Notes under the pieces: generated by a model
What the model was told of the DNA's origin: nothing
Seen by the model: only the letters and a program-made list of their open reading frames with translations
Database searches by the model: none
Part shown: one piece after another, positions 26,174 to 35,120 of the stretch
Layout of the letters: each line of letters begins with the position of its first letter
Position numbering within the stretch: position 1 is the first letter of the stretch
Origin: Bradyrhizobium sp. ISRA464
GTDB taxonomy: Bacteria > Pseudomonadota > Alphaproteobacteria > Rhizobiales > Xanthobacteraceae
Length of the DNA stretch: 64,000 bases
Assembly: GCF_029910095.1 (NCBI RefSeq)
Contig: NZ_CP094526.1
Coordinates: 434,001 to 498,000 of the forward strand
Direction: 5' to 3'
Program-made: the position numbers and the translations under genes

Positions 26174-27355
26174 ATGCCTGCTGCTGTTCTTGCCCTGACC
26201 GCCGGTGCCTTCGGCATCGGCACCACCGAATTCCTTATCATGGGGCTGTTGTTGCAGGTCGCCGCTGACATGCAGGTCTCGGTCTCTGCGGCGGGCCTCC
26301 TGATTTCCGGGTACGCGCTCGGCGTGTTCGTCGGCGCGCCGATCCTCACGCTGGCGACGCGGCGAATGCCGCGCAAGGCGGTGCTGCTGGCGCTGATGGC
26401 GATCTTCACGCTCGGCAACGCGGCCTGCGCGCTGGCGCCCAACTATGCCCTCTTGATGGCGGCGCGCATCCTCACCTCGCTCGCGCACGGCACCTTCTTC
26501 GGAGTCGGCTCGGTGGTGGCGATGAGCCTCGTCGCCGAGGACAAGCGTGCGTCCGCGATCGCCACGATGTTCATCGGCTTGACGGTCGCTACCTTGCTGG
26601 GCGTGCCGTTTGGCGCCTGGTTCGGCCTGATGCTCGGATGGCGCGCCGCGTTCTGGGCGGTGGCTGCGATCGGCGTCATCGCCTTCGTCGTGCTCGCCGT
26701 GCTGGTCCCCGGCCATGTCGGAGCTAAGGACAAGCCAGCGCCGCTGCGCGAGGAGCTCGCCGTCCTTGGCCGCCCGCAGGTCCTGCTTGGGCTGGCGATG
26801 ACGGTGTTCGGTTTCGGCGGCCTGTTCGCGGTCTTCACCTATGTGCAGCCCATCCTGACGCGGCTCACGGGATTCTCGGATGCCGCCGTCTCGCCGATCC
26901 TGCTGGTATTCGGCGCAGGCCTTGCGATCGGCAACGTCGCGGGCGGGCGGCTTGCCGACAAGGGAGTAGCGCGTGCGCTGCTCGTGACGCTCGGCGGCCT
27001 CGCCGTCGTTCTGGTGGTGCTCGCTGCTGTGGTCTCGATCAAGGCGTTGGCCGTGGCGCTGCTGTTCGTACTCGGCATCGCCGCGTTCGCGACCGTCGCG
27101 CCGCTGCAGCTTCGCGTGCTCGAAGCCGCCGGCGCGGAAGGGCGGACACTGGCATCGAGCCTCAATATCGCGGCCTTCAATCTCGGCAATGCGCTCGGCG
27201 CCTGGGCCGGCGGCGTGACCATCGATCGTGGCCTCGGCCTCGGCGCGCTGCCGCTGGTGGCCGCGGTCATCACCGCGATCGGACTGCTGCTGGCGCTGTG
27301 GAGCCTGCGCCTCGATCGTCCCGCCGCTCTGGCGGCGCAGTGCCCGGCGGAATGA
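26174..27355 (+). CDS. MFS transporter, AraJ/PbuE-type efflux
   Basis: 393 residues from the ATG at 26174 with GGAG upstream. Twelve hydrophobic segments are visible. Family features: LTAGAFGIGTTEFLIMGLL at the start and the SLAHGTFFGVGSVVAMSL segment, typical of the arabinose-efflux (AraJ/YdhP) group. It should export sugars, nucleosides or drugs; the substrate is unknown. The stop is 23 bases before the aldo-keto reductase, suggesting co-transcription under the divergent LysR regulator. Confidence 0.9.
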   Translation: MPAAVLALTAGAFGIGTTEFLIMGLLLQVAADMQVSVSAAGLLISGYALGVFVGAPILTLATRRMPRKAVLLALMAIFTLGNAACALAPNYALLMAARILTSLAHGTFFGVGSVVAMSLVAEDKRASAIATMFIGLTVATLLGVPFGAWFGLMLGWRAAFWAVAAIGVIAFVVLAVLVPGHVGAKDKPAPLREELAVLGRPQVLLGLAMTVFGFGGLFAVFTYVQPILTRLTGFSDAAVSPILLVFGAGLAIGNVAGGRLADKGVARALLVTLGGLAVVLVVLAAVVSIKALAVALLFVLGIAAFATVAPLQLRVLEAAGAEGRTLASSLNIAAFNLGNALGAWAGGVTIDRGLGLGALPLVAAVITAIGLLLALWSLRLDRPAALAAQCPAE

Positions 27356-27378
27356 ACAGGATCAAAGGGAGTCCAATC

Positions 27379-28413
27379 ATGGAATATCGCAATCTCGGCG
27401 CCTCCGGTCTGAAAGTGCCGGTGCTCAGCTTCGGTACCGGCACGTTCGGCGGGCAGGGACCGCTATTCTCGGCATGGGGGCGGAGCGGTGTCGACGAGGC
27501 ACGCCGGTTGATCGACGTCTGCCTCGACGCCGGCGTCAACCTGTTCGACACGGCCGACGTCTATTCCAACGGCGCGTCGGAAGAGATTCTCGGCGCCGCG
27601 ATCAAGGGGCGCCGCGACAAGGTGCTGATCTCCACCAAAACCGGCCTGCCTATGGGCGACGGTCCGTCTGATGCCGGCACGTCGCGCCATCGGCTCGTCG
27701 CCGCGGTCGACGCGGCCCTGCGGCGGCTGGGCACCGACTATATCGACCTGCTGCAACTCCATGCGTTCGATGCCTTCACGCCGATCGACGAGGTGCTGTC
27801 GACGCTCGATGCGCTCGTACGCGCCGGCAAGCTGCGTTATGTCGGCGCCTCGAATTTTTCCGGCTGGCAGTTGATGAAATCGCTTGCGTTTTCCGAGCGG
27901 CACGGCTGGCCGCGTTACGCGGCGCATCAGGTCTATTATTCGCTGGTCGGCCGTGACTATGAGTGGGAGTTGATGCCGCTCGCGCTTGACCAGCATGTTG
28001 GCGCGCTGGTCTGGAGCCCGCTGGGCTGGGGCCGGCTCACCGGCAAGATCAGGCGTGGCCATCCGCTGCCGAAGCAAAGTCGCCTGCACGAGACTGCGCA
28101 GTTCGGACCGCCCGTCGACGACAAGCAGCTCTACGCGATCGTCGACGCGCTGGACGCGGTGGCCGCTGAGACCGGACGCAGCGTGCCGCAGATCGCCATC
28201 GCCTGGCTGCTCACACGTCCCAGCGTGTCCTCGGTGATCATCGGCGCGCGCGACGAAGCGCAGCTCCGCGACAATCTCGGTGCGGTCGGGTGGTCGCTGA
28301 CACCGGATCAGATCGCGCGTCTCGACAAAGCGAGCGCAGTGATGCCGAGCTATCCGTACTATCCTTATCGCATCCAGGAGGGCTTTGCGCGGCTGAATCC
28401 GCCGCCGGTGTAA
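27379..28413 (+). CDS. aldo/keto reductase
   Basis: 344 residues from the ATG at 27379, preceded by AAAGGGAG. The TIM-barrel family is clear from NLFDTADVYSNGASEEIL (catalytic Asp and Tyr), the Lys in LISTKTGLP, the His in DLLQLHAFD and the cofactor-binding IIGARDEAQLRDNL. NADPH-dependent reduction of an aldehyde or ketone. Its last 49 bases overlap the 3' end of the convergent threonine synthase-like gene. Confidence 0.92.
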   Translation: MEYRNLGASGLKVPVLSFGTGTFGGQGPLFSAWGRSGVDEARRLIDVCLDAGVNLFDTADVYSNGASEEILGAAIKGRRDKVLISTKTGLPMGDGPSDAGTSRHRLVAAVDAALRRLGTDYIDLLQLHAFDAFTPIDEVLSTLDALVRAGKLRYVGASNFSGWQLMKSLAFSERHGWPRYAAHQVYYSLVGRDYEWELMPLALDQHVGALVWSPLGWGRLTGKIRRGHPLPKQSRLHETAQFGPPVDDKQLYAIVDALDAVAAETGRSVPQIAIAWLLTRPSVSSVIIGARDEAQLRDNLGAVGWSLTPDQIARLDKASAVMPSYPYYPYRIQEGFARLNPPPV

Positions 28414-29549
28414 GCCTGGCTCGCTTCCAGAATCTCGGTGATCAATCCGGCGGCCTTGATTCCGGTCCCGGTGATGATGACGACAGTACGCTCGGCCGGA
28501 CGGATCGCGCCGCGCTCCTTGAGCACGTCGAGCGCGGCGGCAGCAGAGGCCGAGGTCGGCTCGACGAAGAGGCCGGTGCGCGCCAGCCGCTTCAACGCGT
28601 CGATGATCCTTTTCTCGGGGATAGCGACCGTGCCGCCACCCGTCTCCCGGAGCGCCGCGATGATCTGCTTCAGGCGCAGCGGATGCTTGATGGCGGTGCC
28701 CTCGGCAATGGTCTTGCGCACCTCGCGATTGACAGGCGTGTCGAGGCCGGCGGCAAAGCTGGCATCGACCGGCGAGCAGTTGAGCGGTTGCGCGGCGAAC
28801 AGGCGCGGCAGGCGCGTGATCTGTCCGGCCGCGAGCAGCTCCTTAAATCCGATGTAGCAGCCGAGCATGCTGTTGCCCGCGCCGACCGGCATGATGACGT
28901 TGTCGGGCACCGAGTAGTTGAAGTCTTCCCAGATCTCGTAGGCCAGCGACTTCGTGCCCTGGAGGAAGAACGGCTGCCAGTTGTGACTGGAATAGAAGGT
29001 CCGCTTCGACTGCCGGATCGCTTCCGCCTCGGATTCCTCGCGCGGGCCTTCCACCAGCTGGACCTCGGCGCCGAAGGCGTGCATCTGCGCCACCTTCATC
29101 GGCGACGTCGTGGCGGGCGCGAGAATCTTGACCCGCATCCCGCCGGCAGCGCCATACGCTGAGACGGACGCACCGCCATTGCCGGAACTGTCCTCCAGCA
29201 CCGCATCGACGCCGAGCTGACGCAGGAAGGATAGCATCACCGTGGTGCCGCGATCCTTGAAGCTCGCAGTCGGATTGAACCATTCGAGCTTGAAGTGAGG
29301 GCGCAGCTCGCTCCACTCCTTTTCGACGACAGGCGTGCAGCCTTCGCCCATCGTGATCGGTTGCTTGATATCGACGGGCAGCGAGGCCCGGTAACGCCAC
29401 AGCGACCGCGTGCCGCGATCGATGTCGTCGCGGGAGATGCCGGGCAGCGGCGTCACCAGCAGCGGCTTGCCCTCGTCCGAGCACCAGCGCGGCACATCCA
29501 GCGAATAGAGTTTTCCGTTGAGCGGGTCGATATAGCTGGGTGACGGCAT
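28365..29549 (-). CDS. threonine synthase-like PLP enzyme
   Basis: 394 residues. The PLP lysine is K98 in FNPTASFKDRG, a threonine synthase motif; EDSSGNGGASVSAYGAAGGM and MPVGAGNSMLGCYIGF form the substrate and phosphate sites. The C-terminus has the usual VIITGTGIKA segment. Fold-type II PLP lyases of this group include threonine synthase and related dehydratases or diaminopropionate enzymes, and a housekeeping thrC may lie elsewhere. It lies 31 bases after (downstream of) acetoacetyl-CoA synthetase on the same strand. Confidence 0.8.
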   Translation of the reverse strand: MPSPSYIDPLNGKLYSLDVPRWCSDEGKPLLVTPLPGISRDDIDRGTRSLWRYRASLPVDIKQPITMGEGCTPVVEKEWSELRPHFKLEWFNPTASFKDRGTTVMLSFLRQLGVDAVLEDSSGNGGASVSAYGAAGGMRVKILAPATTSPMKVAQMHAFGAEVQLVEGPREESEAEAIRQSKRTFYSSHNWQPFFLQGTKSLAYEIWEDFNYSVPDNVIMPVGAGNSMLGCYIGFKELLAAGQITRLPRLFAAQPLNCSPVDASFAAGLDTPVNREVRKTIAEGTAIKHPLRLKQIIAALRETGGGTVAIPEKRIIDALKRLARTGLFVEPTSASAAAALDVLKERGAIRPAERTVVIITGTGIKAAGLITEILEASQAYTGGGFSRAKPSWMR

Positions 29550-29580
29550 GTCATTGGATCCTGAATGCGGGCGTCATGCC

Positions 29581-31626
29581 TCACGCCGCGCCGGTCTGCT
29601 TGATCAGATAGGTCCTTGCAAAGTCGAGATACCAATCCAGGCAGCCTGGATTGGCCATCGCGTCCTTGTTGATGACCTTCTCCAGGGGGTGGCCGAGCAG
29701 CAGCTTCTTGATCGGCAGCTCCTGCTTCTTGCCCGACAGTGTGCGCGGAATTTCAGCCACCGCGAAAATGTCGTTGGGCAGGAAGCGGCGCGACAGTCCG
29801 GCTTCGACCGCCTTGTTGATCCTGGCCTTCATCGCAGTATCCAGCGCAATGCCCTCGCGCAGCACCACGAACAGCGGCATGTAGCTGTCGCGGCCGAGAT
29901 ATTCGAGGTCGACGACCATGGAATCGAGCACCTCGGGCAGCGCCTCGATCGCGGAATAGAGCTCACTGGTGCCCATCCGCAGACCGTGGCGGTTGATGGT
30001 AGCGTCGCTGCGGCCGTAGATCACGCAGGAGCCGTCAGGATTGATCTTGAGCCAGTCGCCGTGGCGCCACACTGGCCCGCGGCCGCTCCCGTCGAAATTG
30101 TCCGGATAGGTCTCGAAATAGCTGGCGCGATAGCGCGCATCGCCCGGATCGTTCCAGAACCGCAGCGGCATCGACGGCAGCGGCTCGGTGCAGACAAGCT
30201 CGCCGACCTCGTCGATCACGGCGCGGCCCTGCTCGTCGAAGGCTTCCACCGCGCAGCCGAGCAGGCGGCACTGCATCGTGCCCGGCGTCTGCGGCAGCTC
30301 ACGGTTGCCGCCGATGAAGGCGCCGGCGAAATCGGTGCCGCCGGAGATGTTCGCCCACCACATGTCGGCCTGCGCGGCGTTGCCGTTGATATTCGCGAGC
30401 GTGGCGAAGCGGTCGTTGAACCAGGCTTGCGTGTCGGCACTGAGCGGCGATCCGGTCGAGCCCAAGGTACGCAACTGCGAGAGGTCGCCGACTTCCGCGA
30501 GATCGATCTCCGCCTTGGTGCAGTTGGCGAAGAATGCCGCGCCCGCGCCGAAGAACGTCGCCTTGGCGTTTGCGACGAAGCGCCACAGCGTGGTCCAGTC
30601 CGGCTTGTCCTTGGAGCCGCCCGGGCTGCCGTCGAAGATGCAGCAGGTGGTGCCGTTGAGCAGGCCGTTGGTCTGGCAGTTCCACATGATCCAGCCGGTC
30701 GAGCTGTACCAATGGAAGCGTTCGCCGAACGAGTTCTGTTGGTAGCTGCAGCCGATGTCGTTGTGCAGCGTCGAGAGCGGCAGCGCCACCACGATCACGC
30801 CGCCATGGCTGTGCAGGATCGGCTTCGGCAATCCGGTCGTGCCCGAGGAATAGACGATCCAGAGCGGATGGTCGAACGGCAGCCATTCCGGCTCGAACGC
30901 GTCGATCTCGGCGCTTTGGCCTGCGAGGATGGACGACAGCTGCGTGTCGGAGGCGGCCGTCTCGCTATGCAGGATGACATGCTGCACCGTCGGCAGCGCG
31001 CGCCGCAATTCGTCGATGACCGGCCGCCGGTCATGGCGCCGGCCGGCATAGGTCACGGCATCGCAGGCGATCAGCACCTTCGGCTCGATCTGCTTGAAGC
31101 GGTCGATCACCGCAGGCGCCGCCATGTCGGGCGCGCAGACGCTCCAGATCGCACCCAGGCTCGCGGTCGCGAGAAACGCGATGATGGTCTCCGGGATGTT
31201 CGGCAGGTAGGCCGCGACGCGATCGCCGCTTCGCACGCCGTTGGCCTCCAGATGCAAGGCCAGCGCGGCCGCCTTGCGCCGGAGCTCCGGCCAGCTCGTC
31301 TCCATAAGCTTGCCGTCTTCGCCGCTCGAGACGAGGGCCGGCAGCCCCGCGGCATGCGCCGGCTCGACATGGCGAAACACCTGCCGCGCATAGTTCACCG
31401 AGGCGCCGGGAAACCACATCGCGCCTGGCATCTTGCGGCTCGCGAGCACGGCCGCGTGCGGCGTCGGCGATTGGATGTCGAAATAGTCCCAGATGCTTTG
31501 CCAGAAGCCGTCGATGTCGGTGACCGACCAGCGCCGCATCTCCTCGAAATTCGTAAACTCAAGGCCGCGGGTCTGTTTCAGCCATTGGCGGTAAAGGGCC
31601 ATTTGCGGGACGTAAGGTGCTGTCAT
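29581..31626 (-). CDS. acetoacetate-CoA ligase
   Basis: 681 residues, the expected size of AacS. AMP-binding motif IVYSSGTTGLPKPILHSHGG near 285, adenylation motif YGRSDATINRHGLRMGTSELY, and the acylation lysine in RTLSGKKQELPIKKLL at the C-terminus. It activates acetoacetate with CoA and ATP, linking ketone bodies and polyhydroxybutyrate breakdown to acetyl-CoA. The N-terminal ACAS extension (GFWQSIWDYFDI) is present. Confidence 0.93.
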   Translation of the reverse strand: MTAPYVPQMALYRQWLKQTRGLEFTNFEEMRRWSVTDIDGFWQSIWDYFDIQSPTPHAAVLASRKMPGAMWFPGASVNYARQVFRHVEPAHAAGLPALVSSGEDGKLMETSWPELRRKAAALALHLEANGVRSGDRVAAYLPNIPETIIAFLATASLGAIWSVCAPDMAAPAVIDRFKQIEPKVLIACDAVTYAGRRHDRRPVIDELRRALPTVQHVILHSETAASDTQLSSILAGQSAEIDAFEPEWLPFDHPLWIVYSSGTTGLPKPILHSHGGVIVVALPLSTLHNDIGCSYQQNSFGERFHWYSSTGWIMWNCQTNGLLNGTTCCIFDGSPGGSKDKPDWTTLWRFVANAKATFFGAGAAFFANCTKAEIDLAEVGDLSQLRTLGSTGSPLSADTQAWFNDRFATLANINGNAAQADMWWANISGGTDFAGAFIGGNRELPQTPGTMQCRLLGCAVEAFDEQGRAVIDEVGELVCTEPLPSMPLRFWNDPGDARYRASYFETYPDNFDGSGRGPVWRHGDWLKINPDGSCVIYGRSDATINRHGLRMGTSELYSAIEALPEVLDSMVVDLEYLGRDSYMPLFVVLREGIALDTAMKARINKAVEAGLSRRFLPNDIFAVAEIPRTLSGKKQELPIKKLLLGHPLEKVINKDAMANPGCLDWYLDFARTYLIKQTGAA

Positions 31627-31813
31627 GGGCGATTCCGGGTTTTCTTGTCGTGCCTTGCTGCCGTATCTTGGCGTTCGCGGCGGCCGCGTGCGGCATCTCT
31701 AACATAGGCGTGCAAGCGCGGGGAACGCAGTTCCGGCGGCAGGCGCGCCAGCATATTCTTACCGCTATTTCAGCATGCTATGCGGGACCTGATTCAGTGC
31801 GCAGGGCCAGCAC

Positions 31814-32821
31814 ATGCAGATGTCCGTCGGCGAACTCTTTATCCTCGGCTTCTATGGCAAGGTCATCCCCGCCTGGCTGAAGGATTTTGCCATGCGCTTC
31901 GGGCTCGGCGGGGTGATCCTGTTCGATTACTCCTGCCAGACCCGGCAATACGACAACAACATCGCTTCGCCCGCGCAACTGCAGGCGCTGTGCGCCGAGA
32001 TCGCGTCGCTGCCCTCACGCCCGCTGGTCTTCATCGATCAGGAGGGCGGGCTGGTGCGCCGACTCAAGGAGAGCCTCGGCTTTCAGCCGCTACCGAGCGC
32101 GAAGGATTTCAATCTGCTCGCCACCGAGGAGAAGCGCAAAATCCTGGCCGCAAGCTATGGCGAATTGCGCCGGCTTGGCGTCAGCTACAATTTTGCGCCG
32201 GTGATCGATGTCGACTACAACCCTGACAATCCGAATATCGGCCGGATCAAGCGCTCCTACTCGGCCGACATCGCCGAGGTCGAGGCCAATGCGCGTCTTG
32301 TCGACGCTGCGGCGCGGCAGGCCCGGGTCGGCCTCTGCCTGAAGCATTTTCCTGGGATCGGCGGCGCAAAGGTCGATTCGCATCTGGAGTTCATGGACAT
32401 TTCCGATGCGCTGCGGCCGGAGCAGGAGGAGCTGTTCTATGCGCTGGCGCCGCAGACCCATGGCGATGCCGTGCTGGTCAGCCACGCGATCGTCCGGCCG
32501 TGGGACACCCGCAATCCAATGACGTTGTCATCCGTCGGGATCGACCGGCTGCGTCGGCGCCTGCCCGAGACGCTGCTGATCACCGACGACATGCAGATGC
32601 AAGGATTACAGATGGCGCTTGGCACGCACGCCGCCAGCCTGCAGGCGATCGGCGCCGGCATGGACATGGTCTGCATCGGCAACAATCTGTTCGATCAGGA
32701 GCAGGAGATGGCCGCCATCGCCGAGGCGATCGTGGCGCGGATCGCTGAGGGCACGCTCGATCAGCCCAGCATCGGGCAGTCCATTGAGCGGGTGCGACAG
32801 CGCAAGGCACTGCTCGCCTGA
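31814..32821 (+). CDS. glycoside hydrolase family 3 (NagZ-like)
   Basis: 335 residues; a second Met lies two codons in. GH3 N-terminal barrel only, as in NagZ. LVFIDQEGGLVRRL binds substrate, KHFPGIGGAKVDSHLEF carries the DSH dyad used as acid/base, and LLITDDMQMQG holds the nucleophile (D258). The usual KHFPGHG reads KHFPGIG, a changed residue next to the loop. A beta-N-acetylhexosaminidase role in peptidoglycan recycling is likely but that substitution leaves the specificity open. No signal peptide, so cytoplasmic. Confidence 0.85.
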   Translation: MQMSVGELFILGFYGKVIPAWLKDFAMRFGLGGVILFDYSCQTRQYDNNIASPAQLQALCAEIASLPSRPLVFIDQEGGLVRRLKESLGFQPLPSAKDFNLLATEEKRKILAASYGELRRLGVSYNFAPVIDVDYNPDNPNIGRIKRSYSADIAEVEANARLVDAAARQARVGLCLKHFPGIGGAKVDSHLEFMDISDALRPEQEELFYALAPQTHGDAVLVSHAIVRPWDTRNPMTLSSVGIDRLRRRLPETLLITDDMQMQGLQMALGTHAASLQAIGAGMDMVCIGNNLFDQEQEMAAIAEAIVARIAEGTLDQPSIGQSIERVRQRKALLA

Positions 32822-32917
32822 CTGTGCGCCAGCGAAATTCAGCGGGGGCACGGCGAGGAGCGGAACCAATCTTCCTGACCGCGATTTAACGTAGACGCTC
32901 ATCGGGGCTCAACAACC

Positions 32918-33100
32918 ATGAAGATGCTCAAGCGTCTCTTCGGATTGACTTGGCTACGCCGTGTCGCGCGCAAATCGGCCGATTTCCCGCCTGCTTCCAT
33001 CGATCCAGACGAATTCACGCGCCTGCTTTGCAGCGGGCGCACCGAGGATCTGCGGATTCTGGCCAGGAAGCTCAGCCAACCCTCGCGGGCGCACGCATAG
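32918..33100 (+). CDS. small basic protein (hypothetical)
   Basis: 60 residues. MKMLKRLFGLTWLRRVARKSADF... then DPDEFTRLLCSGRTEDLRILARKL. The composition (balanced acidic, basic and hydrophobic residues, an amphipathic basic N-terminal helix) looks like a real small protein rather than a shadow frame, but the ribosome site is weak and no family is recognised. Confidence 0.4.
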   Translation: MKMLKRLFGLTWLRRVARKSADFPPASIDPDEFTRLLCSGRTEDLRILARKLSQPSRAHA

Positions 33101-33195
33101 CGGACGGGTCGCGCCCGGCCGTGGACGCCGGCTCTGATCGATCAGGGCTGGCGAACCCGGCGCGCGGCCGTCTGCAGTCGAGCGGAGAAATCGCC

Positions 33196-33612
33196 TCACT
33201 TCGCCTTTTCGTGATTGGCCATCCCGACCGCCTTGTAGTCATAGGTCGGATAGAACTCGGTGTGATAGGCGCCCCAGGCATTGTTCTCGATGACGCGGTT
33301 GACCTCGCGCAGCCGTGATGCGGGCAGCCGCAGCGTTACCACTTGGCCAATTCCCATCATCACGTACCAGCTCACGACCTCGATGCCTTCCGGCGGAAAC
33401 GCCTTGTAGAAGCCCTGCCGCTCGAGCTGGGCGTTCAATTCGCTCAACGGCCGCGACTGGTCATGCTTGAAGAAGATGGTGACCATGACAGCGTTGTCGG
33501 GCGTCGGCGTCGCATTGCCGGTCGGCGGGGTCTGGGCTTGCACATCGGCCCCCAATACCAGTGCGGCGGTCAGCGCGACCATCGCCATCCAGGATCCGTT
33601 TCGTCCTCGCAT
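33196..33612 (-). CDS. exported hypothetical protein
   Basis: 138 residues. A signal peptide (about 1-26, ending DVQAQ) leads to a roughly 100-residue domain: VMVTIFFKHDQSRPLSELNAQL, FPPEGIEVVSWYVMMGIGQVVTLRLPASRLREVNRVI, AYHTEFYPTYDYK. The beta-alpha-beta pattern recalls dimeric ferredoxin-like (EthD/DUF3303-type) folds, but I do not recognise the family. Periplasmic. Confidence 0.75.
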   Translation of the reverse strand: MRGRNGSWMAMVALTAALVLGADVQAQTPPTGNATPTPDNAVMVTIFFKHDQSRPLSELNAQLERQGFYKAFPPEGIEVVSWYVMMGIGQVVTLRLPASRLREVNRVIENNAWGAYHTEFYPTYDYKAVGMANHEKAK

Positions 33613-34065
33613 CGTCGCTGCCTCCTTGCTGGGGTCTTGCGGGCTATCCGAGGTGGCGGATCATCGCGGCGGCCCCGTGGTGAGGCTGTAAATTGACAAT
33701 CGCCTGACCCGGTTCCTCCGGCCTGCCACGGCCCTCTCGCGCGCTGCATCGTACGGAGACCCCGCCCCGAATGCGGAGCGACGCGATCCGCATCACGGCA
33801 CGAATCGCGGCCGGATCGAACGTCGGATGCGGCGATCGGGTCTTTCGGAAAGGTAAAAGCGGGTCCGTGAAACTACCGCGGTTGAGGCAGGCGTCGTCCC
33901 GTAAAAATATTGTAATTCGACTCAAATATGCGAGATTCGTTGCCAATCGGCGGTGATCTGCCTCTGCTTGGCCTGCCGGAACCGTAGATCACAGTTGCAT
34001 CGTCCGTATTTCTACGGGGTTCCGCGTTAACGCAGACACAAGTTCACCTTCGGTAAACCATACTT
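33613..34065. other. non-coding region before the LuxR-type gene
   Basis: 453 bases without a credible gene. The last 120 bases are AT-richer and contain the inverted repeat at 34004-34017. Probably holds the promoters of both flanking genes. Confidence 0.5.
34004..34017. promoter_or_regulatory. inverted repeat CCGTA-TTTC-TACGG (site A)
   Basis: Perfect 5-bp dyad, centre 55 bases before the LuxR-type start codon. One of four such sites in this region (see 35094, 39123, 44603). Confidence 0.65.
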
Positions 34066-34671
34066 ATGACGCAACACGACAATCGAGCCGAGGCCCGCCT
34101 CCCGACATGGATCGACGAGGCCATGCCGCTCGAGACCCCGCCGCTTGAGACCCAGAAGGTCGCCCCGCGAGCGCAGGTCACGGAGGAGGCTGGGGCCGCG
34201 ATCGTCCGCCAGTTCAATGGACCCGTGACGGCGCTGCTGCTCTATATGAATGAGCTCAAGCAGCACAGCCATCAGTTCGCGCAGACACCCGGCAACGGCA
34301 TTTACTTGCGGCAGGTCATCGAGAACGCACTCGAGCAGACCGAACGCGTGTCGGCGATGCTGAAGCAGATCTCCGATCTCTATCCGAATGCCGTGCCGGC
34401 CGCCGACTTCAAGCCGCTCCGCGCTGACAAGCCGATACGATCCTGTTCGCCCGAGGTGATGTTCGCGCCGGAGGCCGGCCGTAAGCCCTTGACGAAGCGC
34501 GAGCGCGAAGTGCTCAGCCTGATCAGCGACGGCTATTCCAACAAGCAGGGCGCGCTGCGCATGAACATCAGCCCGCGGACGTTCGAGAGCCACCGCGCCG
34601 AAGCCATGCGCAAGCTCGGTGCGCGCAACACCGCCGACCTCGTCCGCAAGGCTCTGCTGTACACCGCCTGA
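34066..34671 (+). CDS. LuxR-type regulator with a DHp-like N-terminal domain
   Basis: 201 residues. C-terminal LuxR/NarL helix-turn-helix (about 141-200): LTKREREVLSLISDGYSNKQGALRMNISPRTFESHRAEAMRKLG. There is no receiver domain. Residues 42-105 (AAIVRQFNGPVTALLLYMNEL ... LEQTERVSAMLKQI) look like the two-helix dimerisation domain of histidine kinases, where IAHDFNN-like sequence is expected, but the phospho-acceptor His is replaced (R48-Q49-F50-N51). It may be a phosphorylation-independent dimer. Its HTH closely resembles that of the FixJ-type protein at 44685, and both genes have the same inverted repeat before them. Confidence 0.82.
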   Translation: MTQHDNRAEARLPTWIDEAMPLETPPLETQKVAPRAQVTEEAGAAIVRQFNGPVTALLLYMNELKQHSHQFAQTPGNGIYLRQVIENALEQTERVSAMLKQISDLYPNAVPAADFKPLRADKPIRSCSPEVMFAPEAGRKPLTKREREVLSLISDGYSNKQGALRMNISPRTFESHRAEAMRKLGARNTADLVRKALLYTA

Positions 34672-34781
34672 GCGCCTTCGCCGCCACAGGTGGCGGCGAG
34701 AAACGGCTCGCATGCTCCGGGCTGCGCGTGCACACCGGCTGTCTTGCCGGAGACCGCCGCGGCGTGGCGGCGACTGGTGTC

Positions 34782-35030
34782 TCAGAGATAATCCTCTGCC
34801 GGAATGTGCATACGCGGCGTCGGCCGCGTCTTCGGCGCCGCGGCCGTCCGCTCTTCCGGAATGATCGTGATCACCCACATCGTCCCGACGTCACCCTTGC
34901 CTTCGACAATCGACCGCACGCGGCCGGTGATCGTCGCGCCGCCGAAGTGAACGGTGGCGGATCTGCCGCTGAACTGCGCAATACGGAGACGCCTGGCTTC
35001 CTTGTGGTCGGTCGTTTGATACGTGAACAT
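34782..35030 (-). CDS. small hypothetical protein (82 aa)
   Basis: Starts at the ATG at 35030, which has a GGGGGAG site; the open frame extends eight codons further. MFTYQTTDHKEARRLRIAQFSGRSATVHFGG then a beta-rich core ITGRVRSIVEGKGDVGTMWVITIIP and a Pro-rich end. Small beta-barrel-like protein of unknown role. The inverted repeat at 35094-35107 lies 70 bases upstream. Confidence 0.65.
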   Translation of the reverse strand: MFTYQTTDHKEARRLRIAQFSGRSATVHFGGATITGRVRSIVEGKGDVGTMWVITIIPEERTAAAPKTRPTPRMHIPAEDYL

Positions 35031-35093
35031 CGGCTCCCCCGCGCGTCCACGCACTGTGTGGATTCAATGTTATCCGACGGTGAAAATCGTGAG

Positions 35094-35107
35094 CCGTAGA
35101 AGTACGG
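35094..35107. promoter_or_regulatory. inverted repeat CCGTA-GAAG-TACGG (site D)
   Basis: Perfect 5-bp dyad between the Crp-like gene and the 82-aa gene, centre 70 bases before the latter's start codon. Confidence 0.6.
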
Positions 35108-35120
35108 CGTCGCGAGACGG

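Noticed and set aside
33644..33946. 100-aa minus-strand ORF
   Set aside because: No recognisable domain, no clear ribosome site, and biased shadow-like composition.
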